This document shows, in pieces, positions 28,256-36,129 of a stretch of 64,000 nucleotides of DNA; position 1 is the first letter of the stretch, and every line of letters starts with the position of its first letter. A program made the translations under genes and the position numbers. The notes beneath the pieces are model-generated. The model was not told the origin of the DNA and searched no databases. It saw only the letters and a list, made by a program, of their open reading frames with translations. The stretch is from Cupriavidus alkaliphilus (GTDB taxonomy: Bacteria; Pseudomonadota; Gammaproteobacteria; Burkholderiales; Burkholderiaceae), in the NCBI RefSeq assembly GCF_900094595.1, contig NZ_FMAD01000008.1, positions 62,001-126,000 on the forward strand, written 5' to 3'.

Positions 28256-28459
28256 ATGGAAACCGGTACCGTTAAGTGGTTCAACGACGCCAAGGGCTTC
28301 GGCTTCATCACGCCGGACGAAGGCGGCAATGACCTGTTCGCGCACTTCTCCGCCATCGAAGGCTCGGGCTTCAAGTCGTTGAAGGAAGGCCAGAAGGTGC
28401 GCTACGTCAAGGCCATGGGCCAGAAGGGCGAGCAAGCCACCAAGATCCAGGCCCTCTGA
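28256..28459 (+). CDS. CspA-family cold-shock protein
   Basis: 67 residues, the exact length of a single cold-shock domain. RNA-binding motifs [12 protein letters not shown] (RNP1) and DLFAHFSAI (RNP2) are intact. Binds single-stranded RNA/DNA and acts as an RNA chaperone. ATG 28256 gives the canonical METGTVKWF start and follows AGGTTGAGA; the upstream ATG-like start at 28232 adds eight unrelated residues. Closed by a clear terminator. Confidence 0.95.
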   Translation: METGTVKWFNDAKGFGFITPDEGGNDLFAHFSAIEGSGFKSLKEGQKVRYVKAMGQKGEQATKIQAL

Positions 28460-28503
28460 TACCGGTGAAGTCCGGGCTGGCCCGAAGGGCCGGCCGGCAC
28501 GAA

Positions 28504-28529
28504 AGCCCCGCAGAAGTGCGGGGCTTTTT
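28504..28529 (+). terminator. Rho-independent terminator of cspA
   Basis: Perfect 8-bp stem AGCCCCGC / GCGGGGCT with a six-base loop, followed directly by TTTTT and more Ts. It lies 45 bases after the cspA stop. Confidence 0.92.
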
Positions 28530-28584
28530 GTTTTGGCGCAACCATGCTGCAGCACGGTTGCGCCCGCGCCGTTGCAGGTGAAAT

Positions 28585-28593
28585 TGCTATAAT
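28585..28593 (+). promoter_or_regulatory. Extended -10 promoter for hpnD-shc-hpnG
   Basis: TGCTATAAT: a perfect TATAAT (28588-28593) with the TG extension. No good -35 is visible at 16-18 bases, which extended -10 promoters tolerate. It lies about 90 bases before hpnD. A perfect 8-bp inverted repeat GCGCAACC/GGTTGCGC (28536-28543, 28556-28563) is just upstream and could be an operator or part of the preceding terminator. Confidence 0.65.
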
Positions 28594-28680
28594 CGCCCGA
28601 CCCACAACCACCTCCCGTGCGGGTGCGCGCCAACGCCGCGCGGCCGGCGCGGGACGGTAAGCAGCGTGTCGAGGAGTTAC

Positions 28681-29553
28681 GTGGCCGGTACTCAGATCGC
28701 AGCTTCAGACAGCCGTGCCGCCATCGGCGGCCAGGCTGGTCCCGCCGCCTCGTCGGGCAGTTCCTTCCATGCCGCGCTGCGCATCCTGCCGGCGGCACAG
28801 CGCCAGGCCATGTTCGAGATCTACGCGTTCTGCCGCGCCGTCGACGATATCGCCGACGGCGATGCACCGCATGCCGGGCGCCTGGCCGCGCTCGACGCCT
28901 GGCGCCGCGACCTCGCCGCCTGCTACGCCGGCAACCCGCCCGCGCCGCTGCAGCCGCTGTGCGCGCAGATCCGCGCCTTCGACTTGCAGCAGGCCGACTT
29001 CCTCGCCGTGATCGACGGCATGACCATGGACGTGGTGCAGGATATCCGCGCGCCCGACGCCGCCACCCTCGACCTGTACTGCGACCGCGTGGCCAGCGCG
29101 GTAGGCCGGCTGGCGGTGCGGGTGTTCGGTATGGAGACGGATTGCGGGATTGCGCTGGCGCACCACCTGGGCCGCGCGCTGCAGCTGACCAATATCCTGC
29201 GCGATATCGACGAGGATGCCGCCCTTGGCCGGCTCTACCTGCCGGCCGAGGCGCTGGCGGCGGCCGGCATTGCGGCCGACATCGCGTCCACGCCCGCGGC
29301 AGTCGCCGCGCACCCGGCACTGGGCCAGGCGTGCGCCGCCGTGGCGCGCGAGGCCCAGGCCCACTACGACCAGGCCGGGGCCATCATGGCGCGCTGCCCG
29401 GCACGCCAGGTGCGTTCGCCGCGCATCATGGCCGAGGTCTACCACCGCATCCTGGCGCGGCTGTGCGCGCAGGGCTGGCGGGCGCCGCGCCAGCGCGTGC
29501 GCCTGCCGCGCGCGCAATTGCTCTGGATCGTGCTGCGCCACGCCATTGGCTGA
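28681..29553 (+). CDS. hpnD: Presqualene diphosphate synthase HpnD
   Basis: 290 residues, a trans-isoprenyl diphosphate synthase of the squalene/phytoene synthase family. Asp-rich motifs VDDIAD and LRDIDED bind the magnesium-diphosphates of two farnesyl diphosphates. The opening SSFHAALRILPAAQRQAM is typical of HpnD, which makes presqualene diphosphate, rather than HpnC. GTG 28681 is chosen because GAGGAG precedes it; GTG 28666 would add five residues but lacks a site. First gene of the hopanoid cluster. hpnC and hpnE, which complete squalene synthesis, are not in the window. Confidence 0.9.
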   Translation: MAGTQIAASDSRAAIGGQAGPAASSGSSFHAALRILPAAQRQAMFEIYAFCRAVDDIADGDAPHAGRLAALDAWRRDLAACYAGNPPAPLQPLCAQIRAFDLQQADFLAVIDGMTMDVVQDIRAPDAATLDLYCDRVASAVGRLAVRVFGMETDCGIALAHHLGRALQLTNILRDIDEDAALGRLYLPAEALAAAGIAADIASTPAAVAAHPALGQACAAVAREAQAHYDQAGAIMARCPARQVRSPRIMAEVYHRILARLCAQGWRAPRQRVRLPRAQLLWIVLRHAIG

Positions 29554-29614
29554 GCGCGGCGAGCCCATGCAAGCCGGGCCCGGGCCACGCCGGGCGCCGG
29601 CACAAGGAGGCTGC

Positions 29615-31693
29615 ATGTCGTTGAACGAGACCGCCTTTGCCAACGCCGCGCCGCAGGTCGATTCCGCGCCGCGCCAGCCGGCCGGCCCGCAGCAAGCGCC
29701 GGCCACGCGCCTGCCCGCGCCGGCGCTCGACCACGGCATCGACCGGGCGCTCGACACGCTGCTGCGCCAGCAGCGCCCCGATGGCCACTGGGTCTACGAA
29801 CTCGAAGCCGACGCCACCATCCCCGCCGAATACGTGCTGATGGTGCACTACCTCGGCGAAGCGCCTGACCTCGACCTGGAAGCGCGCATGGCACGCTACC
29901 TGCGCCGCATCCAGAACCCGGACGGCGGCTGGCCGCTGTTCCATCAGGGACGCTCCGACGTCAGTGCCAGCGTCAAGGCGTATTTCGCACTGAAGATGGC
30001 GGGCGACGATCCGCAGTCCGCGCCGATGCAGCGCGCGCGCCAGGCCATCCACGCCATGGGCGGCGCCGAGGCCAGCAACGTGTTCACGCGCACGCTGCTG
30101 GCGCTGTACGGCGTGCTGCCATGGAAGGCGGTGCCGATGATGCCGGTCGAGATCATGCTGCTGCCGCGCTGGTTCCCGTTCCACCTGTCCAAGGTTTCGT
30201 ACTGGGCCCGCACGGTGATCGTGCCGCTGCTGGTGCTGAACAGCCTGCGCCCCCAGGCGCGCAACCCGCGCGGCGTCGGCATCAACGAACTCTTCGTCGG
30301 CAACTGCCACACGGTGGGCCTGCCGCCGCGCGCGCCCCACCAGCATGCCGGCTGGTACACGGTGTTCCGCGGGCTCGATGCACTGCTGCGCGTGGCCGAG
30401 CCGCTGTTCCCGCGCACGCTGCGCCGGCGTGCCATTGCCGCGGCACAGCGCTTCGTGAGCGAGCGCCTCAACGGCGAGGACGGCCTGGGCGCGATCTTCC
30501 CGGCGATGGCCAACAGCGTGATGATGTTCGACGTGCTGGGCGTGCCGCCCGACGATCCGGCGCGCGCGGTGGCGCGGCGTTCGCTCGAGCGCCTGCTGGT
30601 CGAGCACGGCGACGAGGCCTATTGCCAGCCCTGCCTGTCGCCGGTGTGGGACACCGCGCTGGCCACGCACGCGCTGCTGGAAACCGGCGATGCGCGCGCG
30701 GCGCAGGCCGCCGGGCGCGCGCTGGACTGGCTCAGGCCGCTGCAGGTGCTGGACCTGCGCGGCGACTGGGCGGTGCGCCGCCCGCTGGTGCGCCCCGGCG
30801 GCTGGGCCTTCCAGTACGCCAACGCCTACTACCCCGACGTCGACGACACCGCGGTGGTGGCCGCCGCCATGGACCGCTTCATGCGCGCGCACCATGCGCC
30901 GGGCCGCTATGGCGAAGCGGTGGCGCGCGCCACCGAGTGGATCGTCGGCATGCAGAGCGGCAACGGTGGCTGGGGCGCGTTCGAGCCCGAGAACACGCAC
31001 CTGTACCTGAACAACATCCCCTTCGCCGACCACGGCGCGCTGCTGGACCCGCCCACCGCGGACGTGTCGGCGCGCTGCCTGTCGATGCTGTGCCAGACCG
31101 GCGCCACCCCCGGCAAGAGCGAGCCCGCCGCGCGCGCGCTGCGCTACCTGCTGGCAGAGCAGATGCCCGACGGCAGCTGGTTCGGCCGCTGGGGCACCAA
31201 CTACATCTACGGCACCTGGAGCGCGCTGTGCGCGCTGAACGCCGCCGGCCTGCCCCCTGCCGCGCCCGAGCTGCAGCGCGCGGTGGCGTGGCTGGCGCGG
31301 ATCCAGAACGCCGACGGCGGCTGGGGCGAGGACGGCAGCAGCTACCGGCTCGACTACCGCGGCTACGAGCCCGCGCCCAGCGTGGCCTCGCAAACCGCGT
31401 GGGCGCTGCTGGCGCTGATGGCTGCGGGCGCCGCGCAGCATCCGGCGGTGGCACGCGGCATCGACTACCTGCTGCGCACGCAGCAGCCCGGGGGGCTGTG
31501 GCATGAGCCACGCTTTACCGCGGTGGGCTTCCCGCGCGTGTTCTACCTGCGCTATCACGGCTATGCGCGCTACTTTCCGCTGTGGGCCCTGGCGCGCTAC
31601 CGCAACCTGCGGCGCGGGCAGATGGGCCAGAGCGGCCAGAGCGGCCAGAGCGGCCAGAGCGGCCAGAGCGGCCAAGTGTCGTGGGGTCTGTGA
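29615..31693 (+). CDS. shc: Squalene-hopene cyclase
   Basis: 692 residues, within the family range. Cyclises squalene to hopene/hopanol at the membrane. The catalytic DVDDTA motif (residues 408-413, protonating Asp in DxDD) and several QW motifs (QNPDGGWPLF, QSGNGGWGAF, QNADGGWGED) are present. ATG 29615 has AAGGAGG four bases upstream. The protein ends in a low-complexity Gly-Gln-Ser tail made by a 9-bp tandem repeat, which is not part of the cyclase fold. The stop overlaps the next gene as GTGA. Confidence 0.96.
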   Translation: MSLNETAFANAAPQVDSAPRQPAGPQQAPATRLPAPALDHGIDRALDTLLRQQRPDGHWVYELEADATIPAEYVLMVHYLGEAPDLDLEARMARYLRRIQNPDGGWPLFHQGRSDVSASVKAYFALKMAGDDPQSAPMQRARQAIHAMGGAEASNVFTRTLLALYGVLPWKAVPMMPVEIMLLPRWFPFHLSKVSYWARTVIVPLLVLNSLRPQARNPRGVGINELFVGNCHTVGLPPRAPHQHAGWYTVFRGLDALLRVAEPLFPRTLRRRAIAAAQRFVSERLNGEDGLGAIFPAMANSVMMFDVLGVPPDDPARAVARRSLERLLVEHGDEAYCQPCLSPVWDTALATHALLETGDARAAQAAGRALDWLRPLQVLDLRGDWAVRRPLVRPGGWAFQYANAYYPDVDDTAVVAAAMDRFMRAHHAPGRYGEAVARATEWIVGMQSGNGGWGAFEPENTHLYLNNIPFADHGALLDPPTADVSARCLSMLCQTGATPGKSEPAARALRYLLAEQMPDGSWFGRWGTNYIYGTWSALCALNAAGLPPAAPELQRAVAWLARIQNADGGWGEDGSSYRLDYRGYEPAPSVASQTAWALLALMAAGAAQHPAVARGIDYLLRTQQPGGLWHEPRFTAVGFPRVFYLRYHGYARYFPLWALARYRNLRRGQMGQSGQSGQSGQSGQSGQVSWGL
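31625..31674 (+). repeat. 9-bp tandem repeat at the 3' end of shc
   Basis: Five perfect copies of GGCCAGAGC followed by GGCCA. They encode the Gly-Gln-Ser tail of the cyclase. The repeat ends 15 bases before the hpnG start, so copy number changes would alter only the tail and the leader of hpnG. Confidence 0.97.
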
Positions 31694-32382
31694 CGGCGCC
31701 GTTCGTGCTGGTCGTCACCGGCATGGCGTTCGAGGCGCGCATCGCGGCCGGGCCGCACTGCCGCGTGGTGCACGGCGTGCGCGGGCTGGCGCTGGAGCAA
31801 GAGGTGTCGGCCATGGCCAGCCGGCAGTGCATGGGCATCCTGAGCTTTGGCGTGGCGGGCGGGCTGGAGCCGACGCTGGCGCCGGGCGATGTGGTGCTGG
31901 CGGATGCGGTGTGCGCGCCCGGCGAGCGCTACGACACCGATACCACCTGGCTGCGCGCCATGCACGCGGCGCTGCCGCACGCGCGCATCGGGACCGCGGC
32001 CGGGGCCGACCAGCCGGTCCTGTCGGTGGCGGCCAAGGCATCGCTGCAGCGGGCCACGGGAGCGCTGTGCGTCGACATGGAATCGCATCTGTCGGCGCGC
32101 ATGGCGGCGGCGTGCCGGCTGCCGTTCGCGGCTTGCCGGGTGGTCATCGATCCGGCTTCCCGTGCCGTGCCGGCAGCCGCCGCGGCGGGCATGGGCGATG
32201 ACGGCAAGACCGATGTGGCCGCGGTGCTGGGCGGGCTGCTGCGTGCGCCGCGGGAACTGCCGGCGCTGCTGCGCCTGGCCGGCGACGCCGCGGCCGCGCG
32301 GGGGGCGCTACGCGCGGCGCGGCTGGCGCTGGGGGATGCCTTTGGCTTGCGGGATATGCGCTCGCAGCAAGCTGATTTTTGA
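31690..32382 (+). CDS. hpnG: Hopanoid-associated phosphorylase HpnG
   Basis: 230 residues of the nucleoside phosphorylase/MTA-SAH nucleosidase superfamily. HpnG removes adenine from adenosylhopane to give ribosylhopane in side-chain synthesis. Visible signatures are GILSFGVAGGLEPTL (phosphate/ribose loop) and ALCVDMESHLSA (the conserved acidic-MES purine-site motif). GTG 31690 overlaps the shc stop (GTGA) and begins MTAPFVLVVTGM; the frame is open for 36 more codons through the shc repeat, but these are only shadow. Last gene of the hopanoid operon in this window. Confidence 0.88.
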   Translation: MTAPFVLVVTGMAFEARIAAGPHCRVVHGVRGLALEQEVSAMASRQCMGILSFGVAGGLEPTLAPGDVVLADAVCAPGERYDTDTTWLRAMHAALPHARIGTAAGADQPVLSVAAKASLQRATGALCVDMESHLSARMAAACRLPFAACRVVIDPASRAVPAAAAAGMGDDGKTDVAAVLGGLLRAPRELPALLRLAGDAAAARGALRAARLALGDAFGLRDMRSQQADF

Positions 32383-32400
32383 ACGGCTGGTAGGGGTACT

Positions 32401-32433
32401 CCCTCTCTCCGCTTGCGGCAGTGGGAGCAAACC
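32401..32433. repeat. Dispersed palindromic element, degenerate copy
   Basis: CCCTCTCTCCGC-TT-GCGG.. followed by GGGAGCAAACC. An imperfect copy of the palindrome family seen at 32481, 45802, 54982 and 55078, in the convergent gap between hpnG and the Hsp70-like gene. Confidence 0.75.
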
Positions 32434-32480
32434 CGCAGCAGCATCATTGCCTCAAGCCTTGCAACTCCCGCTTGCGTACT

Positions 32481-32513
32481 CCCTCTCCCGCAAGCGGGAG
32501 AGGGGAGCAAACC
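32481..32513. repeat. Dispersed palindromic element (REP-like)
   Basis: Perfect inverted repeat CCCTCTCCCGC-AA-GCGGGAGAGGG plus flank GGAGCAAACC. Second copy in the same intergenic gap. Can fold as an 11-bp stem in RNA or DNA. Confidence 0.9.
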
Positions 32514-32540
32514 CCCAGCGTGCTACAGGCCCGCGCCCCC

Positions 32541-33806
32541 TCACCCAAACTTCCTCACCGCATCCAGCGCCAGCCCGCTGCCGATGCTGCCGAACCGGTC
32601 CCCTTCGACGCAGCGCGCCTCGGGCAGCAACGCTGCCAGCCGCTGGCGCAGCAGCGGCACGCTGCTGGAGCCGCCAGTAAAGAAGATGGTATCGACCGCC
32701 GAACCGGCCACGCCGGCGTCGGCCAGCAGCTTGTGCACGGTCTGCTCGGTCTTCGTCACCAGCTTGTCGATCGAGTCGTCGAACTCCTCGCGCGTGATGG
32801 TCAGCGACAGGTCCGGTTCCAGCCGGTGCAGATCCACCTCGGTGCTGCCCGAGTCCGACAGCGCAATCTTGGCGGCTTCGACCTGGATCGCCAGCCAGTG
32901 CCCGGCGCGCTCGCGGATCAGCCGCACCAGGCGGTCGAGCTTGACCGTGTCGGCGGCGTCGCGATAGTTGTCCATCACCAGCGACCACGCCTTGCGCGTA
33001 TAGAGCAGGTTGATGGTGTGCCAGCTGGCCAGGTCGAAATACTGGCTCGACGGCATCGCCTTGCCGTTGCGCAGCGCGCTGCCCAGGCCCAGCAGCGGCA
33101 TCGCGCGCGCCAGGCTGAGCGCGCGGTCGAAGTCGGTGCCACCGATGTGCACGCCGCCGTTGGCCAGGATGTCGTCGCGCCGGTCGCTGCGCGCGGCGCG
33201 CTCGGGCGACAGCCGCACCAGCGAGAAGTCCGAGGTGCCGCCGCCAATATCGGCGACCAGCACCAGTTCCTCGCGCGTGATGCCGGCCTCGTAGTCGAAC
33301 GCCGCCGCGATCGGCTCATACTGGAAGGCGATCTCGCTGAAGCCCGCGTCGCGCGCGATCCCGGCCAGGGTGTCTTCGGCCAGCTGGTCGGCCACCGGGT
33401 CCTCGTCGATAAAGAACACCGGGCGCCCCAGCACCGCGCGCGAGAAGCCGGTCCCCGCGGCCTGCTCGGCGCGCGTCTTCAGCTCGCCGATGAAATGCGC
33501 CAGCAGCTTGCGGAACGGCATGGCCTGGCCCATCACCTCGGTGCTGTCGTCCATCATCGAGGTGCCCAGCAGGCTCTTGAGCGACCGCATCAGCCGGCCC
33601 TCGTATCCCGCCAGGTAATCGCCCAGCGCGGCGCGGCCGTAGCTGACCAGCGGATCCTCGGCATGGAAAAAGATCACCGACGGCAGCGTCGCCTTGCCAT
33701 CCTCCAGCGGCAGCAGCGCGGGCGCGCTGCCGGGGCGGCTCCAGCCCACCGTCGAGTTGGACGTGCCGAAATCCAGGCCGCATGCGTTTGACATCTTCGA
33801 TTTCAT
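32541..33806 (-). CDS. Hsp70-family protein (YegD-like)
   Basis: 421 residues, shorter than DnaK. It has the actin-like ATPase fold and little beyond it: phosphate-1 loop CGLDFGTSNSTVG near residue 10, phosphate-2 VADIGGGTSDFSLV, adenosine motif IFFTGGSSSVPLL. It lacks the DnaK peptide-binding and lid domains, like E. coli YegD. The role is not established. ATG 33806 follows CAGGAAA closely; ATG 33794 is a possible alternative. No chaperone partners lie beside it; its upstream region is shared with the divergent CoA-transferase gene. Confidence 0.85.
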   Translation of the reverse strand: MKSKMSNACGLDFGTSNSTVGWSRPGSAPALLPLEDGKATLPSVIFFHAEDPLVSYGRAALGDYLAGYEGRLMRSLKSLLGTSMMDDSTEVMGQAMPFRKLLAHFIGELKTRAEQAAGTGFSRAVLGRPVFFIDEDPVADQLAEDTLAGIARDAGFSEIAFQYEPIAAAFDYEAGITREELVLVADIGGGTSDFSLVRLSPERAARSDRRDDILANGGVHIGGTDFDRALSLARAMPLLGLGSALRNGKAMPSSQYFDLASWHTINLLYTRKAWSLVMDNYRDAADTVKLDRLVRLIRERAGHWLAIQVEAAKIALSDSGSTEVDLHRLEPDLSLTITREEFDDSIDKLVTKTEQTVHKLLADAGVAGSAVDTIFFTGGSSSVPLLRQRLAALLPEARCVEGDRFGSIGSGLALDAVRKFG

Positions 33807-33933
33807 TTTCCTGCCAGCAAAGTGGTCCGCGCGACACAAGGGGGGCGCGGGCGGGGGCGCTATTGTAGGGCAGCGGCCGGGTCCGTGCCTGTCGGACTTC
33901 GCCGCCATGCCGGCGGGGCCGCTGAGGGCAATC

Positions 33934-33963
33934 TTGACAGGGATGCGGGGCGGCTCCTATGCT
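33934..33963 (+). promoter_or_regulatory. Sigma-70-type promoter for the CoA-transferase operon
   Basis: Consensus -35 TTGACA (33934-33939) with an 18-base spacer and -10 TATGCT (33958-33963, four of six matches). It is the best -35 in this part of the window and lies about 75 bases before the start codon at 34037. Confidence 0.6.
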
Positions 33964-33988
33964 GCGTTTGTTCTTTACCAAAGATCAT

Positions 33989-34007
33989 TGTTCTGTTGTA
34001 CAGAACA
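33989..34007. promoter_or_regulatory. 19-bp perfect palindrome, likely repressor operator
   Basis: TGTTCTGT-TGT-ACAGAACA, an exact 8-bp inverted repeat with a 3-base spacer. It lies 26 bases after the -10 hexamer and 29 bases before the start codon of the CoA-transferase gene. Size and symmetry fit a dimeric repressor. The regulator is unknown; the IclR-type gene at 37600-38349 is the nearest candidate but no matching site is obvious before it. Confidence 0.65.
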
Positions 34008-34036
34008 CATCGAGCAACGGAGATCTGACCCCAGCC

Positions 34037-35236
34037 ATGCAAAAACCTTTACGCCATATCCGCGTGCTCGACCTCACCAACGTGCTGGCCGGGCCGTTCT
34101 GCTGCCACCAGCTGGCCCACCTCGGCGCCGAAGTGATCAAGGTCGAAACTCCCGGCAGCGGCGACCTGGCGCGCCAGCTGGGCGCAGACCCGGAGCTGAA
34201 CCAGCGCCTGATGGGCGTGTCGTTCCTGGCGCAGAACCCCGGCAAGCAGTCGGTCACCCTGAACCTGAAGCACGCCAGGGGCAAGGCCGTGTTCCGCAAG
34301 CTGGTGCAAAGCGCCGACGTGGTGGTCGAGAACTTCAGGCCGGGCGTGATGGCGCGCCTGGGACTGGGCTATGAAACCCTGAAGCAGGACAACCCGCGGC
34401 TGATCTACTGCGCGATCTCGGGCTTCGGCCAGGACGGGCCGCTTGCCGGGCTGCCCGCCTATGACCAGATCATCCAGGGCATGGCCGGCGTGATGCAGAT
34501 CACCGGCGACGCCCACAGCGCGCCGCTGCGGGTGGGCTATCCGGTGTCCGACACCATCGGCGGGCTGACCGCGGCGCTGGCGGTGTCGGCGGCGCTGGCC
34601 GATACCGCGCGCACCGAGGGCTATTTCATCGACGTATCGATGCTGGAGGCGACGCTGGCGACGATGGGCTGGGCGGTATCCAACCACCTGATCGCAGGCC
34701 GGGCGCCCACGCCGATGGGCAACGAGAACATGACCGCGAGCCCGTCCGGCACCTTCCGCACCGCCGACGGCCTGCTCAATATCGCCGCCAACAAGCAGGA
34801 ACAGTTCGAAGCGCTGTGCCGCGTAGTGGGGCGCCCGGCGCTGGCTGACGATGCGCGCTTCGCGCAGCGGCAGGCGCGGCTGGCCAACCGGGCCGCGCTG
34901 ACGCAGGCGCTCGAAGCCGAACTGGCAACCAGGCCGGCCGCCGAGTGGTGGCCGCTGCTGACCGCGGCCGGCGTGCCGGCGGGCCCGGTGCTGGCCGTGC
35001 CGCAGACGCTGGCCCATCCACAGGTCAGCGAGCGCGGCATGATCGGCGAGTTTGCCGATGCCCCCGGCGTGGACCGCGACATCCGCGTGGTTCGCACCGG
35101 CTTCAAGCTCAACCGCGAAGCGCCGGCGGTCGACACGCCGCCGCCGCAACTTGGCCAGCATACGCGCCAGGTGCTGGGCAGCCTGGGCTACAGCGATGCG
35201 GACATCGATGAACTGAACCGGGAGGGTGCGATATGA
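34037..35236 (+). CDS. CaiB/BaiF family (class III) CoA-transferase
   Basis: 399 residues, standard length. Moves CoA between carboxylic acids through an acyl-aspartyl intermediate; D172 in GYPVSDTIGG is the likely catalytic Asp. The N-terminal RVLDLTNVLAGPFC and HLGAEVIKVETPGSGD are classic family motifs. ATG 34037 is chosen by alignment to these; the ribosome site is weak (GGAG about 14 bases upstream). Overlaps the next gene by ATGA, so it is coupled to a citryl-CoA-lyase-like protein. The acid substrate cannot be told; a citrate-like or methylated dicarboxylic acid would suit the partner. Confidence 0.88.
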   Translation: MQKPLRHIRVLDLTNVLAGPFCCHQLAHLGAEVIKVETPGSGDLARQLGADPELNQRLMGVSFLAQNPGKQSVTLNLKHARGKAVFRKLVQSADVVVENFRPGVMARLGLGYETLKQDNPRLIYCAISGFGQDGPLAGLPAYDQIIQGMAGVMQITGDAHSAPLRVGYPVSDTIGGLTAALAVSAALADTARTEGYFIDVSMLEATLATMGWAVSNHLIAGRAPTPMGNENMTASPSGTFRTADGLLNIAANKQEQFEALCRVVGRPALADDARFAQRQARLANRAALTQALEAELATRPAAEWWPLLTAAGVPAGPVLAVPQTLAHPQVSERGMIGEFADAPGVDRDIRVVRTGFKLNREAPAVDTPPPQLGQHTRQVLGSLGYSDADIDELNREGAI

Positions 35237-36096
35237 GCGGCAGCCCCACACACGACGACGGCATGGACGCCGGCCAGCGCCTGTCGCAGGACTGGTGGCG
35301 CACCGGCATCATCGACATGCGCCCGGGCGAGATCCGCTACCGTGGCTACCCGATCGAACAGCTGATCGGCCGGGTGTCGTTCGCGCAGATGATCTGGCTG
35401 ATGCTGCGTGGCGAGCTGCCCGGCCCGGGCCAGGGCGAACTGCTGGACGCGGCGCTGATGGCTGCCGTCGACCATGGCCCGCAGGCACCCAGCATCGCCA
35501 TCGCGCGCATGGCCGCGACTTGCGGCGTGGGGCTGAACAATGCCATGGCGTCGGCCGTCAACGTGCTGGGCGACGTGCATGGCGGCGCGGGCGAGCAGGC
35601 GGTGGCGCTGTACCAGGACGTGGCGCAGCGGCTGGACGCCGGCAACACGATGGCGCTGGCCGTCGAAGACGCGCTGCAGCGCTACCGCGACCTGCACGGC
35701 AAGTACATTGCCGGATTCGGCCACCGCTTCCATCCGGTCGATCCGCGCGCGCCGCGGCTGCTGGCGCTGGTCGCGCAGGCGGCGAAAGACGGCGTGGTAA
35801 GCGGCCGCTACGCGGCCATCGCGCGCGCGGTCGAGGCCGCGCTCGGCGCCGGGCGCGGCAAGCCGATCCCGATGAACATCGATGGCGCCACCGCGGTGAT
35901 CTACGCCGAACTGGGCTTTGCCGCGCCGCTGGCGCGCGGGCTGTTCTGCCTGTCGCGCTCGGTCGGCATCCTCGCGCACGCGTGGGAGCAGCAGTGCGAG
36001 GGCGGGCGCAACAAGGGCCCGATGCCGCGCCAGTTCCTGTGGCGCTATGACGGCGCGCCGGCGCGCGACGTGCCGGCGCCGGATTCGTCCGCATAA
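35233..36096 (+). CDS. Citrate synthase-like / citryl-CoA lyase family protein
   Basis: 287 residues, shorter than citrate synthase (about 430) and close to stand-alone citryl-CoA lyases. The three catalytic positions of the family appear present: His in DVHGGAGEQ, His in GFGHRFHP and Asp in MNIDGATAVI. With the coupled CoA-transferase it could split a 3-hydroxy-3-methyl/carboxy acyl-CoA into acetyl-CoA and an oxoacid, or run the reverse condensation. ATG 35233 overlaps the transferase stop by four bases. The direction and substrate are inference. Confidence 0.8.
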   Translation: MSGSPTHDDGMDAGQRLSQDWWRTGIIDMRPGEIRYRGYPIEQLIGRVSFAQMIWLMLRGELPGPGQGELLDAALMAAVDHGPQAPSIAIARMAATCGVGLNNAMASAVNVLGDVHGGAGEQAVALYQDVAQRLDAGNTMALAVEDALQRYRDLHGKYIAGFGHRFHPVDPRAPRLLALVAQAAKDGVVSGRYAAIARAVEAALGAGRGKPIPMNIDGATAVIYAELGFAAPLARGLFCLSRSVGILAHAWEQQCEGGRNKGPMPRQFLWRYDGAPARDVPAPDSSA

Positions 36097-36129
36097 GCGG
36101 CAACACCCGCGGCAGACCGGATCGCGCGC

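Noticed and set aside
31625..31674. CRISPR-like array or mobile repeat
   Set aside because: Short contiguous tandem repeat in the shc coding region, no spacers, no cas genes.
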